Positions 22,117-32,947 of a stretch of 64,000 nt of DNA are shown here, in pieces; the stretch's first letter is position 1, and each line of letters begins with the position of its first letter. The notes beneath the pieces were generated by a model that was given only the letters and a program-made list of their open reading frames with translations, searched no databases and was not told the DNA's origin. The DNA is taken from the NCBI GenBank assembly GCA_964019425.1, contig OZ025848.1, forward strand, positions 496,001 to 560,000, written 5' to 3'. A program made the position numbers and the translations under genes. This stretch comes from Flectonema sp. DT1601. Taxonomy: Eukaryota; Euglenozoa; Diplonemea; Diplonemida; Diplonemidae.

Positions 22117-23618
22117 AAAAGTTCTTGAAGAAACAAACCTTCGTTTTCACGAAGATTCAAAGGGGAGGCGTTGGATGTTAATTTTTCCTGCGTTTTTCAA
22201 AATTTCTTTTAAATAGTCGTGAAGATATTTATATCCCTCCCTCCAGTCCTTAAGAAGGAATCATAACGACATAGGTGGGCCTTGCAGCCGCCAGACTTCA
22301 TTTACACGATTGAATTACCCTCTACTGTCCACACTTCCCTGCATTCCTGTTTTTGTCTTCTTCCTCCACCATTCTCTTTTTTTTTTGTTTAAAAAAAAAA
22401 TGTCAAGAATCATCCATCAAACGAAATGCGGAGTTGGCAGCGTATTACTGCATGTTTACTTCTCGCTTACGTGATTGTTTTGCGCGTCTTTAGTTACCAC
22501 TCCCGTCTACTTACACCCTTTACCTTTCCTTTTTATTAATTCAGTGCCAACCACGGTTGGCACAAAAGAAACCAAATTGTGAGTTCACACAGTTGGTTCA
22601 CGTCAATTATTCCTTTCCTTTTTTTGCATTCCGTTCCTTTGCCAATCTATCCCCCGCATATTGTTAATTTTTTTTTTTTTTTTTTTTTTTGCATTTAACA
22701 AGTATTGTAAGAACGAAAAAGAATGTTGGGCAGCACACGTAAACCTCCTTTAGATTTATCAGTTTAAGTCGGTTCACGGTTTTTCGTGCACAAACAAAAA
22801 ATCACAGTTGTTATATTATTATTTTCTGTATAGTTGAAGATAAAGCCAATTCTTTTTTTTAAAGTAAATCTGTGAAAGGTTCATGCCTGAGTCTATCATC
22901 TGTGAAGCGTCGTGGACTTCTTGTTGCTCACAAAAATGAAATGAATTCCCTTTTCTTAATTTGAATGGTTAGTCGCTTTGTCGATTTCCCTCCAAAGCTT
23001 CGGTACTGTTTTTTTTTTTTTTTTTTATTTGCAAAGAGTCCATCATCTACTCTCAGCATTGTAGAAGGGTACTGAAACGTTTATTGGTTACTGAGTGTGT
23101 TTTTTCTTCTTTCCCCCCTCTCTTTTTGAAGCATACCTACACAGTTACTTGCCGAATAGTTGTGTTTTTAATCAACAGTTTACATATCACAGTCTTGCTG
23201 TGTGAACGAAAACCTTTATGTTTTGAGAAGTAAAAGCATTCAGATTAAAGAGCAGTTTATTTATTATGTCAAAATGCTATCTATTTTCCCCTGTGCCGCC
23301 AGTAATACTTTTCGATTTACAAAAAAAATATAAGGCTTAATCTGAATGGTTTGTACTTTTTTTTTTTTTTTTTCGTAGTTTAAATACACTTCCCGCGCCC
23401 TTTATAAAAGAAAAAAAAAAAAAAAAAAAACAGAAAGCAGTAAATCATTTTTTTATATATATTTTTTTTTTATATTCCTTTTTCGCAAATTACTATAAAG
23501 AATGTGTTCTTAGTATCTAATTTGTTGTTATTGCTTTGCTAATTATTTTGAGCTAGTTGTTGTTGTTAATGTTGTTTTATTTGTTTTTTATCACAACCTT
23601 GAACATACAGACATTCAT
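22117..23618. other. Intergenic spacer (1.5 kb)
   Basis: A long AT-rich spacer with T- and A-runs (T about 22668-22690, T 23007-23027, A 23410-23430). No frame over 60 codons and no RNA gene recognised. An ACATACAG acceptor-like site precedes the next ATG by 8 nt. Confidence 0.5.
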
Positions 23619-24236
23619 ATGGCTACTGAGGTACCTGTGAAATATAGAAGACACCCGAAATTATGGTACAGAACCCAACTGTCGAAAGAAGGAATGCTTT
23701 GTGAGAATAAAACAACAAAACTACCGTACTTGGTGGATATCATGCCGGGAGTTGATTGCGTCAACAATTTGGAAAAAAGTAATGAGTTGTGCAGAGAACT
23801 AACTCGAGAGTATAGAACTTCGAAGGCAAAAATGCCAAAACCACCATCGCTTTCAATGGAATATCATTCTATTGGAAGAGAGTTAGAAAAGTTTAAGTCT
23901 GTTAGAAAATTTAAAAAACAACAACAGAATTCTACTAAACGTAGTCGAGATCGAATTATTCATGAACCTGGGGTTCGAATAGATGGTAAAATTTATTCGC
24001 AACAAATAATGACACCACTTGAATGTTGGAAGCGTCAACTAACGGTTCAACCACCTGAATGGTATTTGGAGATTTCAGAAACTATTGTCGATAAACTCTG
24101 TCATCTTAAAACTAAAAAAAAATCAATTTCTGAACTCTACGGCCTCCGTACACTCTTCGATACTGAAGGATCTCTAAATGGTAATTCATTATGTTTATTA
24201 AATGGTTTAATTAATAAGACTATTCGTGATTCGTAA
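23619..24236 (+). CDS. Hypothetical basic protein (205 aa)
   Basis: Single exon, 205 residues, soluble and Lys/Arg-rich in the middle (about 90-115). Helical segments with NNLEKSNELCRELTREY suggest a short coiled coil. The C-terminal part contains ECWKRQLTVQPPEWYLEI. I do not recognise a family. It lies only 190 nt upstream of the prolyl hydroxylase gene, but a TAA stop and an intervening acceptor-like TTTTTTACAG argue for two separate genes. The ATG is at the expected distance after ACATACAG. Confidence 0.7.
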   Translation: MATEVPVKYRRHPKLWYRTQLSKEGMLCENKTTKLPYLVDIMPGVDCVNNLEKSNELCRELTREYRTSKAKMPKPPSLSMEYHSIGRELEKFKSVRKFKKQQQNSTKRSRDRIIHEPGVRIDGKIYSQQIMTPLECWKRQLTVQPPEWYLEISETIVDKLCHLKTKKKSISELYGLRTLFDTEGSLNGNSLCLLNGLINKTIRDS

Positions 24237-24425
24237 TCATTTATACAACTATACTCGCTTGTCAATTCGTAGCGTGTTTTCGTTTTTTTTTTATTTTTGT
24301 CTGATTCTTTACAGTCTCGGAAATGTTTTTTGTTGTTTTTGTAAAAAAAATATTAATTAACTCATTTTTTACAGTTCTGGGCTTCCGGCAACATTTGTTG
24401 CCGCAATCCTGCCCACTAATTGTTT

Positions 24426-26139
24426 ATGATTCTTAAGATAAAAGGTGATCCTGATGTCGTGAATGGAAAACGAGAATTGGTATGTTCGATTAACGGAGCT
24501 AAGCCATTCTCTGCAGCATATCCTCACTTAGCATCGAAGTTGGGAAGGAGGTCACTCCAAGGATTAGAGATATGGGCCTCATTAGTCAATGGTAAACTAA
24601 CTAGGATAGAATCAACTGTATCACCGGAGAGTTATGGAATGAGAGATCTTGAATGTGTTTATATCAGAGGTCATCCTGTTCCTGAATGTCCTATATCATC
24701 ATCTAAGGTTATCGACGATGCTAATTTCATCAAACAAATGGAATGGTCGAGAACAGCTCGAATCCTTGAAGTTCAAAAACCGAAACCATCTCTGAAAATT
24801 AATAAAAAGAAATCATCACCAACACCAACACAAACAACACCTACTACTACGTCGGGATTTCTACCTAAAAAGAATTACAAAAGGAGGTTGACGTCATCAC
24901 CTTCTACAGAACAACAGATCCGTTCACTGTTTCATTATAGCTTCTCGTTGAATGACTCAATGTTCTCAAAGGACTTCTCTCAAAACCTCTTTACTGAAGT
25001 TGTTAATCTTCATCTTAAGGGTCGCCTCTCTTCTAAACACGTACCGAACGAAGCTTTCGGTGGATCTTATTGCTGGACGACTGGGGAGCAACACTCCTAC
25101 ATTAAAAAGTATGATCTAGAAAAAAAATCCACCCCCCCCACGTTGCTAATCTCTCTTTTCTGAATAAAACAAAACAACTAACAGGTGGCTACGTCTAATG
25201 GATAGCAGTATCTACCGTCTCGACTTACAGCATGGTGATAGATCCCAGGCTTTGGTTGCTTGTTACCCTGCTGGAGGAACAGTCTCGCCGCTACACTATG
25301 ATACCATGCTTGATGGAAAGAGAAAGGTATGAATTTCCTTCATGATCCGACAATAATAGTCTTTTAGTCTCGGTGAACCAACAAACATAAGACACTCCAC
25401 ACAGCTGACAGCAACCATATTCTTACAGCAGCCAGGTGGAGGGGGTGGTGGTGGTGAAGTGTATCTGCTGACTCCCGTAAATGAAGTAGTCATAAATCCG
25501 TTAATGGGAAGATGCTTCGTACACTGGAGTGACACCAGATGTCGGCACGGAATAAGACCAACTGCCTCACGGGCTTTGTACACAATTACAGTTTTTTATA
25601 ATCATCGAGAAGTCAGTTATCCGGTGACAGCACTGGCTGCTGTTACAGCAATACTGACAGTAACTTGTCCGAATCGTCAAGCACTTGTCAAGAAGAAGAA
25701 AAGAAAGAAGAGAAGGTCTGCAAAAGTTACTGTGGTATCACCACAAGAGTCTTCCCTAGCTAGGCATTCCAACTCTTGTTTGTCTGTTGCGTTACCACCT
25801 GATGACTGTGGTAGTGATTCGAGTGATGATAATTGGAGAGTCTTCTGTGACTCAATTAGAGCAGTTCTAGCCGCGTCATTATCTCAATTGGTTATAGCTT
25901 CCCTAACTAGCACTCAGATAAATGAAGTTAGTGACGTCATTCCGGTAGAAGTACGCAGCAATCTCGATGACATTGATGAGTTCTTTTCTGGACTTAAAGA
26001 TGACTCCAACATGCGTCTCAGAGCCAATGCTCGGATGTCAATGTACGAATGTGAACTTTCCTCTATAATGGAACGTACATTACAGGCAATGCGTCATCTT
26101 GTGGTCGATTCTTTTGCTGCTGTAGCTGAAATTGAATAG
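24426..26139 (+). CDS. EGLN/PHD-like prolyl 4-hydroxylase (2OG-Fe(II) oxygenase)
   Basis: Three exons: 24426-25108, 25185-25326, 25405-26139; 519 residues. Residues about 165-345 follow the EGLN/PhyA layout. A helical entry (SKDFSQNLFTEVVNLHLKG) leads to CWTTGEQ, then ALVACYPAGG, with iron ligands His265 and Asp267 (LHYD), strand LTATIFL, GGEVYLL, and the distal ligand His323 with Arg331 (WSDTRCRHGIRPTASR). Known relatives hydroxylate HIF-alpha in animals and Skp1 in Dictyostelium/Toxoplasma using O2, 2-oxoglutarate and ascorbate. Unusual are a run of seven Gly (286-292) in the loop before GGEV, and a C-terminal extension of about 170 residues with a KKKKRKKRR stretch that could act as a nuclear signal. 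The acceptor at 25405 was chosen over one at 25429 because it restores the LTATIFL strand. The N-terminal 160 residues are unassigned. Confidence 0.82.
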
Positions 26140-26162
26140 TCAAGCTTTTATTATTATTATTG

Positions 26163-26198
<36 letters not shown>

Positions 26199-27171
26199 TT
26201 ACTTTTGAATGGGTTGTTTTATTTCTTAAAGTTTATTAATTTTCAAAAAAAAAAACAAAAAAAAAGGTGTTATTTTTTTATTACTGTTTTCACCTTGTCT
26301 TCTTATGAATGTTAAAATAAATATCTCTCTCGTTGAGAATAGTCCGAGAGCCCAACGTTTCTTTCGTTTTACAATTCATTAAGGTAACCAGCATTGGTGG
26401 GTTTTTTTTTATTATGTCACCAGCTTTATTCACTTTCTTAGATTGGTGGCCATCTGTTTTCACCAAGCGTCAAGCGAGAATCTTTCTTAAAAAAAAGAGT
26501 GGCGGAATAGTTTTTAGTTTAATTTTTTCTGTTGTGAGGTGCCCTCTCGGGGTAACTCAATCTGACGATTTTTTCAAAAAAAAAAAAAAAAAAAAAAAAA
26601 AGGGGGTAACGGGTAACGAAAATTCAAACAGAAAGTAGGAAGAAAAAAAAGTTATTGTCACGTCATCCTTGTTCTTTAGGAGAGAGAACCTAGTTTGAAT
26701 ATAATTCTTTGTCAAGTTGCACCAACGTCACCTTAAAAAGATATGTATGTCTCTTGACTGGGTTCTGGCTTTGAGGTGTTCAGCCATAATCCATCCGATG
26801 GTAGTATCACGGATAACGAACATTAGTAAACTGACAATATTCAAGAAAAAAAAACAAAAAAAAAAAATTTACGTGGTCGGTGGTAATAACCAAAGGAAAA
26901 AAAAAAAAAAACTGAATTTTCTCACGAATTTTTACTACCCACCCCCAACCCCGCCCACTCTGAGGCGGGGAACATGACTCTCACTCGGCGTCTAAAAAGC
27001 TCGCATTTTGCTATGCGAGCAAGCAATCGTATTGTAAACGTGAAACTAAATATTCGTATAACTATTTTTATCTCAGGGAGGCAGCCAAGTATTGTCTATG
27101 AGTTTAAGGAAACATAATAACCACTTTGTGTTGTAAATTCTTCTTTTAGAGATCAGGGGGCCTCTGTAAAA
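26140..27171. other. Intergenic spacer with two GC-rich hairpins
   Basis: A 1-kb spacer. T-run at 26167-26195 and A-run at 26577-26600. Two consecutive hairpins stand out in AT-rich DNA: CCCCGCC/GGCGGGG at 26949-26970 and GCTCGCAT/ATGCGAGC at 26999-27020. A TTCTTTTAG acceptor-like site precedes the next ATG by about 25 nt. Frames at 26333 and 26717 are largely translated A-runs. Confidence 0.5.
26949..27020 (+). ncRNA. Possible structured RNA element (double hairpin)
   Basis: Two perfect stems, 7 bp (26949-26955 with 26964-26970, 8-nt loop) and 8 bp (26999-27006 with 27013-27020, 6-nt loop), separated by 28 nt. The first stem is all G/C in a region otherwise rich in A and T. Strand is taken from the genes. 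This may be a small structured RNA or a UTR element; each stem alone could arise by chance. Confidence 0.25.
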
Positions 27172-29349
27172 ATGACGAGTGTACCTCAGGAAACACGATC
27201 ACCGTTATCGACTTCTACAGCCCCACAGAATCCAGATCAGAGTAATCCTCTTCTTCCGAGTGTGGGAGAGGATGACACTCTTCCTAGCAGACCTCCGAGA
27301 AGTAGCAGTAAAATCCATGCAGGTTTGGGTATTGACATAGCTGCTGCTGCCATGAAATCTGTAGCAGAAGTAAACTCAGATAAGACTACCGTTACTGCTC
27401 ACATGTTAGGTAAAGCTTCTGACGCAATGAGAACTGTACGACAGATCGATATTGATGATGATTGGGATGAGGCTTTCCGACGAGTCCGCGGTGGTGTTAA
27501 AAAAGACTTCGACGAAGTAGCTGCAGACACACGAGAATTATTCCAACAAACGACTGAAGAAGCATTGTCTCATATAAATACTCAACTTGATCAGTTAAAA
27601 GATGACCTCATAATAAACCACAGCAACTCCGTCACTTCAGCCTACAGCCTAACCCGAACATGTAATGATTTATTAACAAGAGATTTGAGAAAAGTTCAAA
27701 TATTTTGTATACTGTTCTGGTTGATATTCCTCATAGGATGGGAACTTGTAATGGCGACTGTCAGAAGGCCAAAAGACTGTAAGGATCTTGATGCAGGACC
27801 AGCTGTGCTGCAATGTTATAATGTAAATGATCTCATTCTGAACTTAGACTGCTCAAAATACTTCTGTGCAGTTCCTTGGTCGAATGACGCTGGTGAAGCC
27901 TTGTGTAGCTCCTGCAACTGTAACGGTATATGCAATCACTGTGCTGAGTGCTTGTGTACTGTTGGTTTTGGTCCATCACTTCATCACGTTTGTATGGACT
28001 TCGATTACTGGCCTGGATCATGGGCTACAACAATCCGTTGGGTAGTTGTTGGTCTTGGATTGACATTAGTATTCTTGTTCTTATTAAAATACTTCTTTGC
28101 TTGGTATGTTGATCACAGAAGTGCTATTATCCTCACTGAAAAAGATAAACGAAGGGAAATTGAATCTCAAATTCAAAAGGGAAAGGCTCAGGCAGAAAGA
28201 GATCAACTACTGGGTACACACGTTGAATTCTTTAACCAACCTGACAGTCTTTACCACAGCGACTTGGTCAAAGCAGCATTAGCCCAACGGCTTCGCAGTA
28301 GAAATACAGTTCGAAATGGTGATGAGTTGCCGCACGAGTTGTTTGCTGAAGCAGCTGGCACGAGTGCTGAGATTATTTCATCGAAGTTGGGTGAGCTTCG
28401 TGAGGATGCAATTAAAAGAACAACAATCGACCCTGAGATTGAAGCACTGTACGCTACCAGGGAGGGAACTCGATCCCTTCTAAGAGATAAAATGAGAAAG
28501 GCTCGTTCAAAGCGAGCTGTAGGATCAACATTCTCATCCTTAAGAGGAAACTTAGGGGATCCTTGGCTTAAAGAAGTCGGAAGGGAAAATCCTCCTCACA
28601 GCGGAGCGCTGTTCGATTTGTACCAGCGAGCCTCAAACAGTGCTGCTGGTGCTACTCCAACCGAGATAGTTGCTGCTATGTTTAGTGATCAAAAGGTGCA
28701 CATGTCGCTTCCGTTTCTCAGAAGATTTCTTCTCCGAGACCCATCTCGTAATTTCACACCTCTCTCATGGGAATTATTTTATGCCGACGTGTCTCTGGCT
28801 AAGGATTATATTACTCATCTTGCTAAGGGAGGTGTTTCTTTTGGTAGTTATTTAGTAAAAACTGGTGATGGTTTGTGGGAATCGTCTGGTACTAGACGAC
28901 AGGGTTCACAAGCAGAAGCCCTTCTTCATATCGCACAGGAATTAGCACCGGCGTTTACACAGGGAGAAAACTTGACTACTACTACTGCTGGTGTTTTACC
29001 GTATGTGTTGTTGCCATTTTTTTCATTTTACTGTAAATCAATTATTTGTTACCTAACAAAATCACAGACACGCTGTTGCCATAACCAGAGGTACGCCACT
29101 ACCATCAAAGGCAGACGCTCAAAAGCAAAAATTAGCTATTGTTGCCGCCCTCAGGGCTATTAAAAAGTATGTTTTCAATCTAAATAAAACACTTGACTGT
29201 ACAGCATCCATATAAACAAACAAAACAGATTATTTAAGGGACATGATTATAACGACAGTGATTCATCAGAGTACGAAGAGAGTGAAGAAGATGAGGAAGA
29301 CGACGACTACGACGATGATAAGCTCATTCGACTTCCAGCTGCGGAATAG
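27172..29349 (+). CDS. Two-span membrane protein with Cys-rich loop, unknown
   Basis: Three exons: 27172-29000, 29068-29166, 29229-29349; 682 residues. The N-terminal 175 residues are soluble, with amphipathic helices. Transmembrane segments at about 178-200 and 285-313 enclose a loop of about 85 residues with many Cys, including a CSSCNCNGICNHCAEC cluster that recalls EGF-like or knot-like modules. The loop would be luminal or extracellular if the N-terminus is cytosolic. A helical cytosolic region (about 320-640) and a strongly acidic tail (EEDEEDDDYDDD) follow. No family recognised. Both introns (67 and 62 nt) lie in the last 11 per cent of the coding sequence. Confidence 0.8.
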
Positions 29350-29606
29350 TTTTTCTAATGCGCGATATCATAATTAAACTATTATAGCAGGCTTACTTAT
29401 TAGTATTTTCACTGTTAGGCTGGATTGTACCATGGAATTATTTACCTGGTACAAAAAAAAAAAAAAAAAAAAATTCTGTTTGGTATATTATTCTACAAAG
29501 TTTTCTGTCCACCTGTAATTTTTTTTCTTTTTTCCCCTGACAAGTACCGACAACTAAGGTTCAATCAAATATTTTCTTCGCTGTTTTTTATACCCCGTTG
29601 AAAATG

Positions 29607-29640
<34 letters not shown>

Positions 29641-30050
29641 TTGTGTTTGAAAAGCTGCTATTTAATTTGAATTACGTTGTGCTTACCAAATTGATATCAA
29701 CAATAATGATCTTCTCCATTTTCCACCTGCTTGTTCATTGCAGGAGTGGCCACCGACGACGAACGAAAAAATTATAAGAAAAACACTTTTTTTTTTCTTT
29801 CTTTTTTTCCCCCCGCTTCTTCATAATCCGCCACCCGTCTGTTTCAGTAATAGTGTTTTAGATATGTGTCGAACACATTTGTTTGGCCGTCGTGGATCAT
29901 TCTTCCTGTTCTTCTCTTGTCTTTGTACAATTTCACAGGTATTCATTTTGGTTCAGTAGATAAGTCGCAAAACTAATTACTCGGTTTTGGTGATATAATG
30001 ATATCAATACTTAGCTTTCTCCACCAGCAGAATAACTGACTCAAAACAAG
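29350..30050. other. Intergenic spacer
   Basis: A spacer with A-runs at 29452-29473 and 29610-29637. A CTTTCTCCACCAG acceptor-like site lies about 23 nt before the phosphatase ATG. No gene seen. Confidence 0.5.
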
Positions 30051-31643
30051 ATGGGAAAACTCGTAAAAATCGGTCTCGCCGGAGCCGATTCCAGCACCGG
30101 TTCCAAGAGTGCTGCCTGTGCTCTTGATGAAGATGATGAGAATGTATTTACAACAGAAGATGGTGACGACAGTCCATTTTGGACAGCCAGTTTGAAGGGG
30201 TTCGTCGAGAGCCCAGTTTGCTTAGTGACAATAAACAGCGATACTAGAAAAGAAGCTTCTGCTTCTGGTTTGCACGGTATTATACTCGAGGTTATGAGCG
30301 ACGCTAAGACTGTTGTGTGGCAATCACCTGTTCAAATTCCAACCCCAGACTGTAAGATAATTAATTTTCATGTACCAGAAGTTCCTGGACGTCGTATTCG
30401 TGTAGTCAAATCAAAAGAATACGGAAAGGGACCGCTGGCGTTTCGTAAAATTGAATGCAAACTTTCACACGACAAAAAATACAAATTATCAAAAAGCATT
30501 TTAACTATTGATAAGTTTTCTGTCGCGCAGCCATTCACGTTAACCGAATTAGCACATTCAACAGCTTACGGGAACTTATTCACTACCAGTGCGAGATGTG
30601 AACTTCAGACACAGGAATCCATTCAGGAAGAACGTGAGCAGGAAGCTCTTAATCTAACTCACCATCTTGCTGGTATTTGGGAGGGTCCACAGAAAGGATT
30701 CGCTCACGGAAATCACATCGGAACAGTACGCATTGTCTTCTTGTCTATGCTTGAAAACGTAAAAGCCATTTTCGCCCGTGAATCCCGTCTTGTCGACGTT
30801 CCAGCACCTTCCTATGTATTTGGTGACATACACGGAAACTTTCAGGACTTATTGTACTTCATGTCTAACCTAATTCCATTTAAACACATAAAGTATTCCT
30901 CCCATAACTACGTCTTTCTTGGAGACTACGTTGACAGAGGTAGATACGACGTTGAGTGTGTCGCATATTTAATTGCTTTGAAGGTACAGGCACCAAATAA
31001 GGTTTTCTTGCTTAGAGGAAATCACGAAGATCGTCGTCAGAATGCCAAGCTTGAAGAGTCTTATTTAAAGCACTGCATTGAATTATTTGGTAAAGCAGAT
31101 GGTCATGAAGTGTGGGAGAAGACTAATGAAGTCTTTGATCTGATGCCGCTATGTGCTGTCATTGATGATAAGTTGTTTTGTGCTCACGGAGGAGTTCCGA
31201 GAACACCAATTGACCCAAACACTGGTAAGCTTACGCCTATAAGACAACTCGTTAATAAGGTACAAGTTCCACTGCTGGACATTAACGACAGCGAAGATCA
31301 CCTCAAGCAACTTGCTTGTGACTTGCTGTGGGCTGATCCTTCTCAAGAAAAGGGAATTATGATGTTTGAGCGTAACGAGTCTAGAGGTTGTTCATGTGTC
31401 TTTGGACAAGAGGCTATTGAAGAATTTTTGGAAGTTAATAAATTTGAATCGATTTTTAGAGCTCATCAGTGGTTCTCTTTTGGTGTAAACATAGCGAAAT
31501 CTGCAAAGGTTATAACCCTGTTTACTTCTTCTAATTACTGTGATAATAACTCTTGTGCCGGTTGTGCTCTGGTAGCTGCCGATAAACGTATTCAACTGCT
31601 AATGAAGGAACATTCACCAGATGACATGTCAGAATTAAAGTAA
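30051..31643 (+). CDS. PPP-family Ser/Thr protein phosphatase
   Basis: Single exon, 530 residues. The C-terminal 290 residues are a complete PP1-like catalytic domain with all metal and phosphate ligands visible: GDIHG at about 258, GDYVDRG at about 291, LRGNHE at about 321, HGG at about 378, and RAHQ and SSNYC near the end. It should dephosphorylate Ser/Thr residues with two bound metal ions. The first 220 residues are unlike PP1, PP2A or calcineurin and contain a beta-rich stretch, then a helix (QEEREQEALNLTHHLAGIW). Such N-terminal extensions are common in divergent protist PPPs and may target the enzyme. No calmodulin-binding or EF-hand segment is evident, so PPEF and calcineurin are unlikely. 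Confidence 0.9.
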   Translation: MGKLVKIGLAGADSSTGSKSAACALDEDDENVFTTEDGDDSPFWTASLKGFVESPVCLVTINSDTRKEASASGLHGIILEVMSDAKTVVWQSPVQIPTPDCKIINFHVPEVPGRRIRVVKSKEYGKGPLAFRKIECKLSHDKKYKLSKSILTIDKFSVAQPFTLTELAHSTAYGNLFTTSARCELQTQESIQEEREQEALNLTHHLAGIWEGPQKGFAHGNHIGTVRIVFLSMLENVKAIFARESRLVDVPAPSYVFGDIHGNFQDLLYFMSNLIPFKHIKYSSHNYVFLGDYVDRGRYDVECVAYLIALKVQAPNKVFLLRGNHEDRRQNAKLEESYLKHCIELFGKADGHEVWEKTNEVFDLMPLCAVIDDKLFCAHGGVPRTPIDPNTGKLTPIRQLVNKVQVPLLDINDSEDHLKQLACDLLWADPSQEKGIMMFERNESRGCSCVFGQEAIEEFLEVNKFESIFRAHQWFSFGVNIAKSAKVITLFTSSNYCDNNSCAGCALVAADKRIQLLMKEHSPDDMSELK

Positions 31644-32180
31644 ACGAAGACAAAAAAAAAAAAACCTTCCCTCCCCCCGCCTCCTTTTTTTTTTGCACCG
31701 ATGAAACCGGAGAACACACTTTTCGGATTAAGAGCCGTTATAATAATATCGTTTTTTTTTTTTTTATTCTTTTTTTTTTAAATATCTATTTTCCCCACAT
31801 GCGTCAGTATTACTGGTCTTTTCTTTGATTGACAGGCTTCAAAATAAAAAAAATATATCTTTTTTCAATCGCGTACTCTTGATATTAATTATTTTTTTTA
31901 CACCAAAAAAGTTGTTACTGTTTTTTCACATTGTCAAAGTTTCATCCCCTCTATACGTCAGAATTACTGTCTGCGATTAACGAGGTATAATGTTCTTTCG
32001 AACTTTTTGATTTTTTCCTTTTTTATATTCGTGCATGTAGCCACACTTTTCCTTTAAAAGTTTATAATGATCCATCCTCTTTGTGTCTCTTACAGCCGAT
32101 GGTATTACTTTTTCATGTGCCAAAAGACAAATCAGTGTTCTCATAAAATTTCGGCCACTTTGGTGTACTTTGAGCCATGA

Positions 32181-32214
<34 letters not shown>

Positions 32215-32388
32215 TAAAAAAATTTGTTTTATTTTTTTTTATGTTACCCCAGGCATCGATCCTGAAAAAAATGTGGTAATGTAAAAAAAAAAAAAAAAAA
32301 AAAAAAACCAGTTTATCAGATTTAATTATGACAATTGAATTTGTAGTGTTTTTTTCCCTTCTTTTTTACCTTCTCTCAGACTCAGTTA

Positions 32389-32426
<38 letters not shown>

Positions 32427-32947
32427 TTGTGTTTGCACAATATAACAGTGATTTATCATTTTGATTAACTGGGTCTCCGTTTGAATGCTATATATGTACG
32501 ACTTAACTCCTGGAATTCGAACAACAAGGTTTTTTCCAGAGAGATTTTTTCATCCCAACTTGCAATAGTCACAGCGGCTACTTGTTTTGAAAAAAAATGG
32601 GGAATAATGGAAAAAAAAAAAAAAAAAAAAAAAAGCAAATTGAGAAGAAAAAAAAAGAACGAAACAGTGATTGGGGAGAAAAGTACTCGATTACGGTCAC
32701 TGTGTTCCACACGCTGGTACCCTTCCCCCTTTTACTATATACAGCTGAGATTTATATAATGTTATGGAGTTGTGCGAATAATGCAAGAAAATATGTTCAC
32801 AATAACAACCGTGTGTTTGTTTTTAAATATACTTTTTATGTTCAGGGGGTGGGAAAATATATATAGTACGGAAGGGAGTATTTATTTAAAAAAAAAAAAA
32901 AAAAAAACACGGTAATTATTTTTAATTTAAAATACAGGTACTTACAA
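31644..32947. other. Intergenic spacer rich in long A/T runs
   Basis: A 1.3-kb spacer with some of the longest homopolymers in the window: T30 at 32184-32213, A26 at 32283-32308, T31 at 32395-32425 and A-runs at 32611-32634. No coding frame is credible. An AATACAG acceptor-like site precedes the next ATG by about 10 nt. Confidence 0.55.

Noticed and set aside
25327-25428. Alternative intron end at 25428 in the prolyl hydroxylase gene
   Set aside because: It would remove the LTATIFL strand that aligns with the core of the fold; the acceptor at 25404 keeps it.
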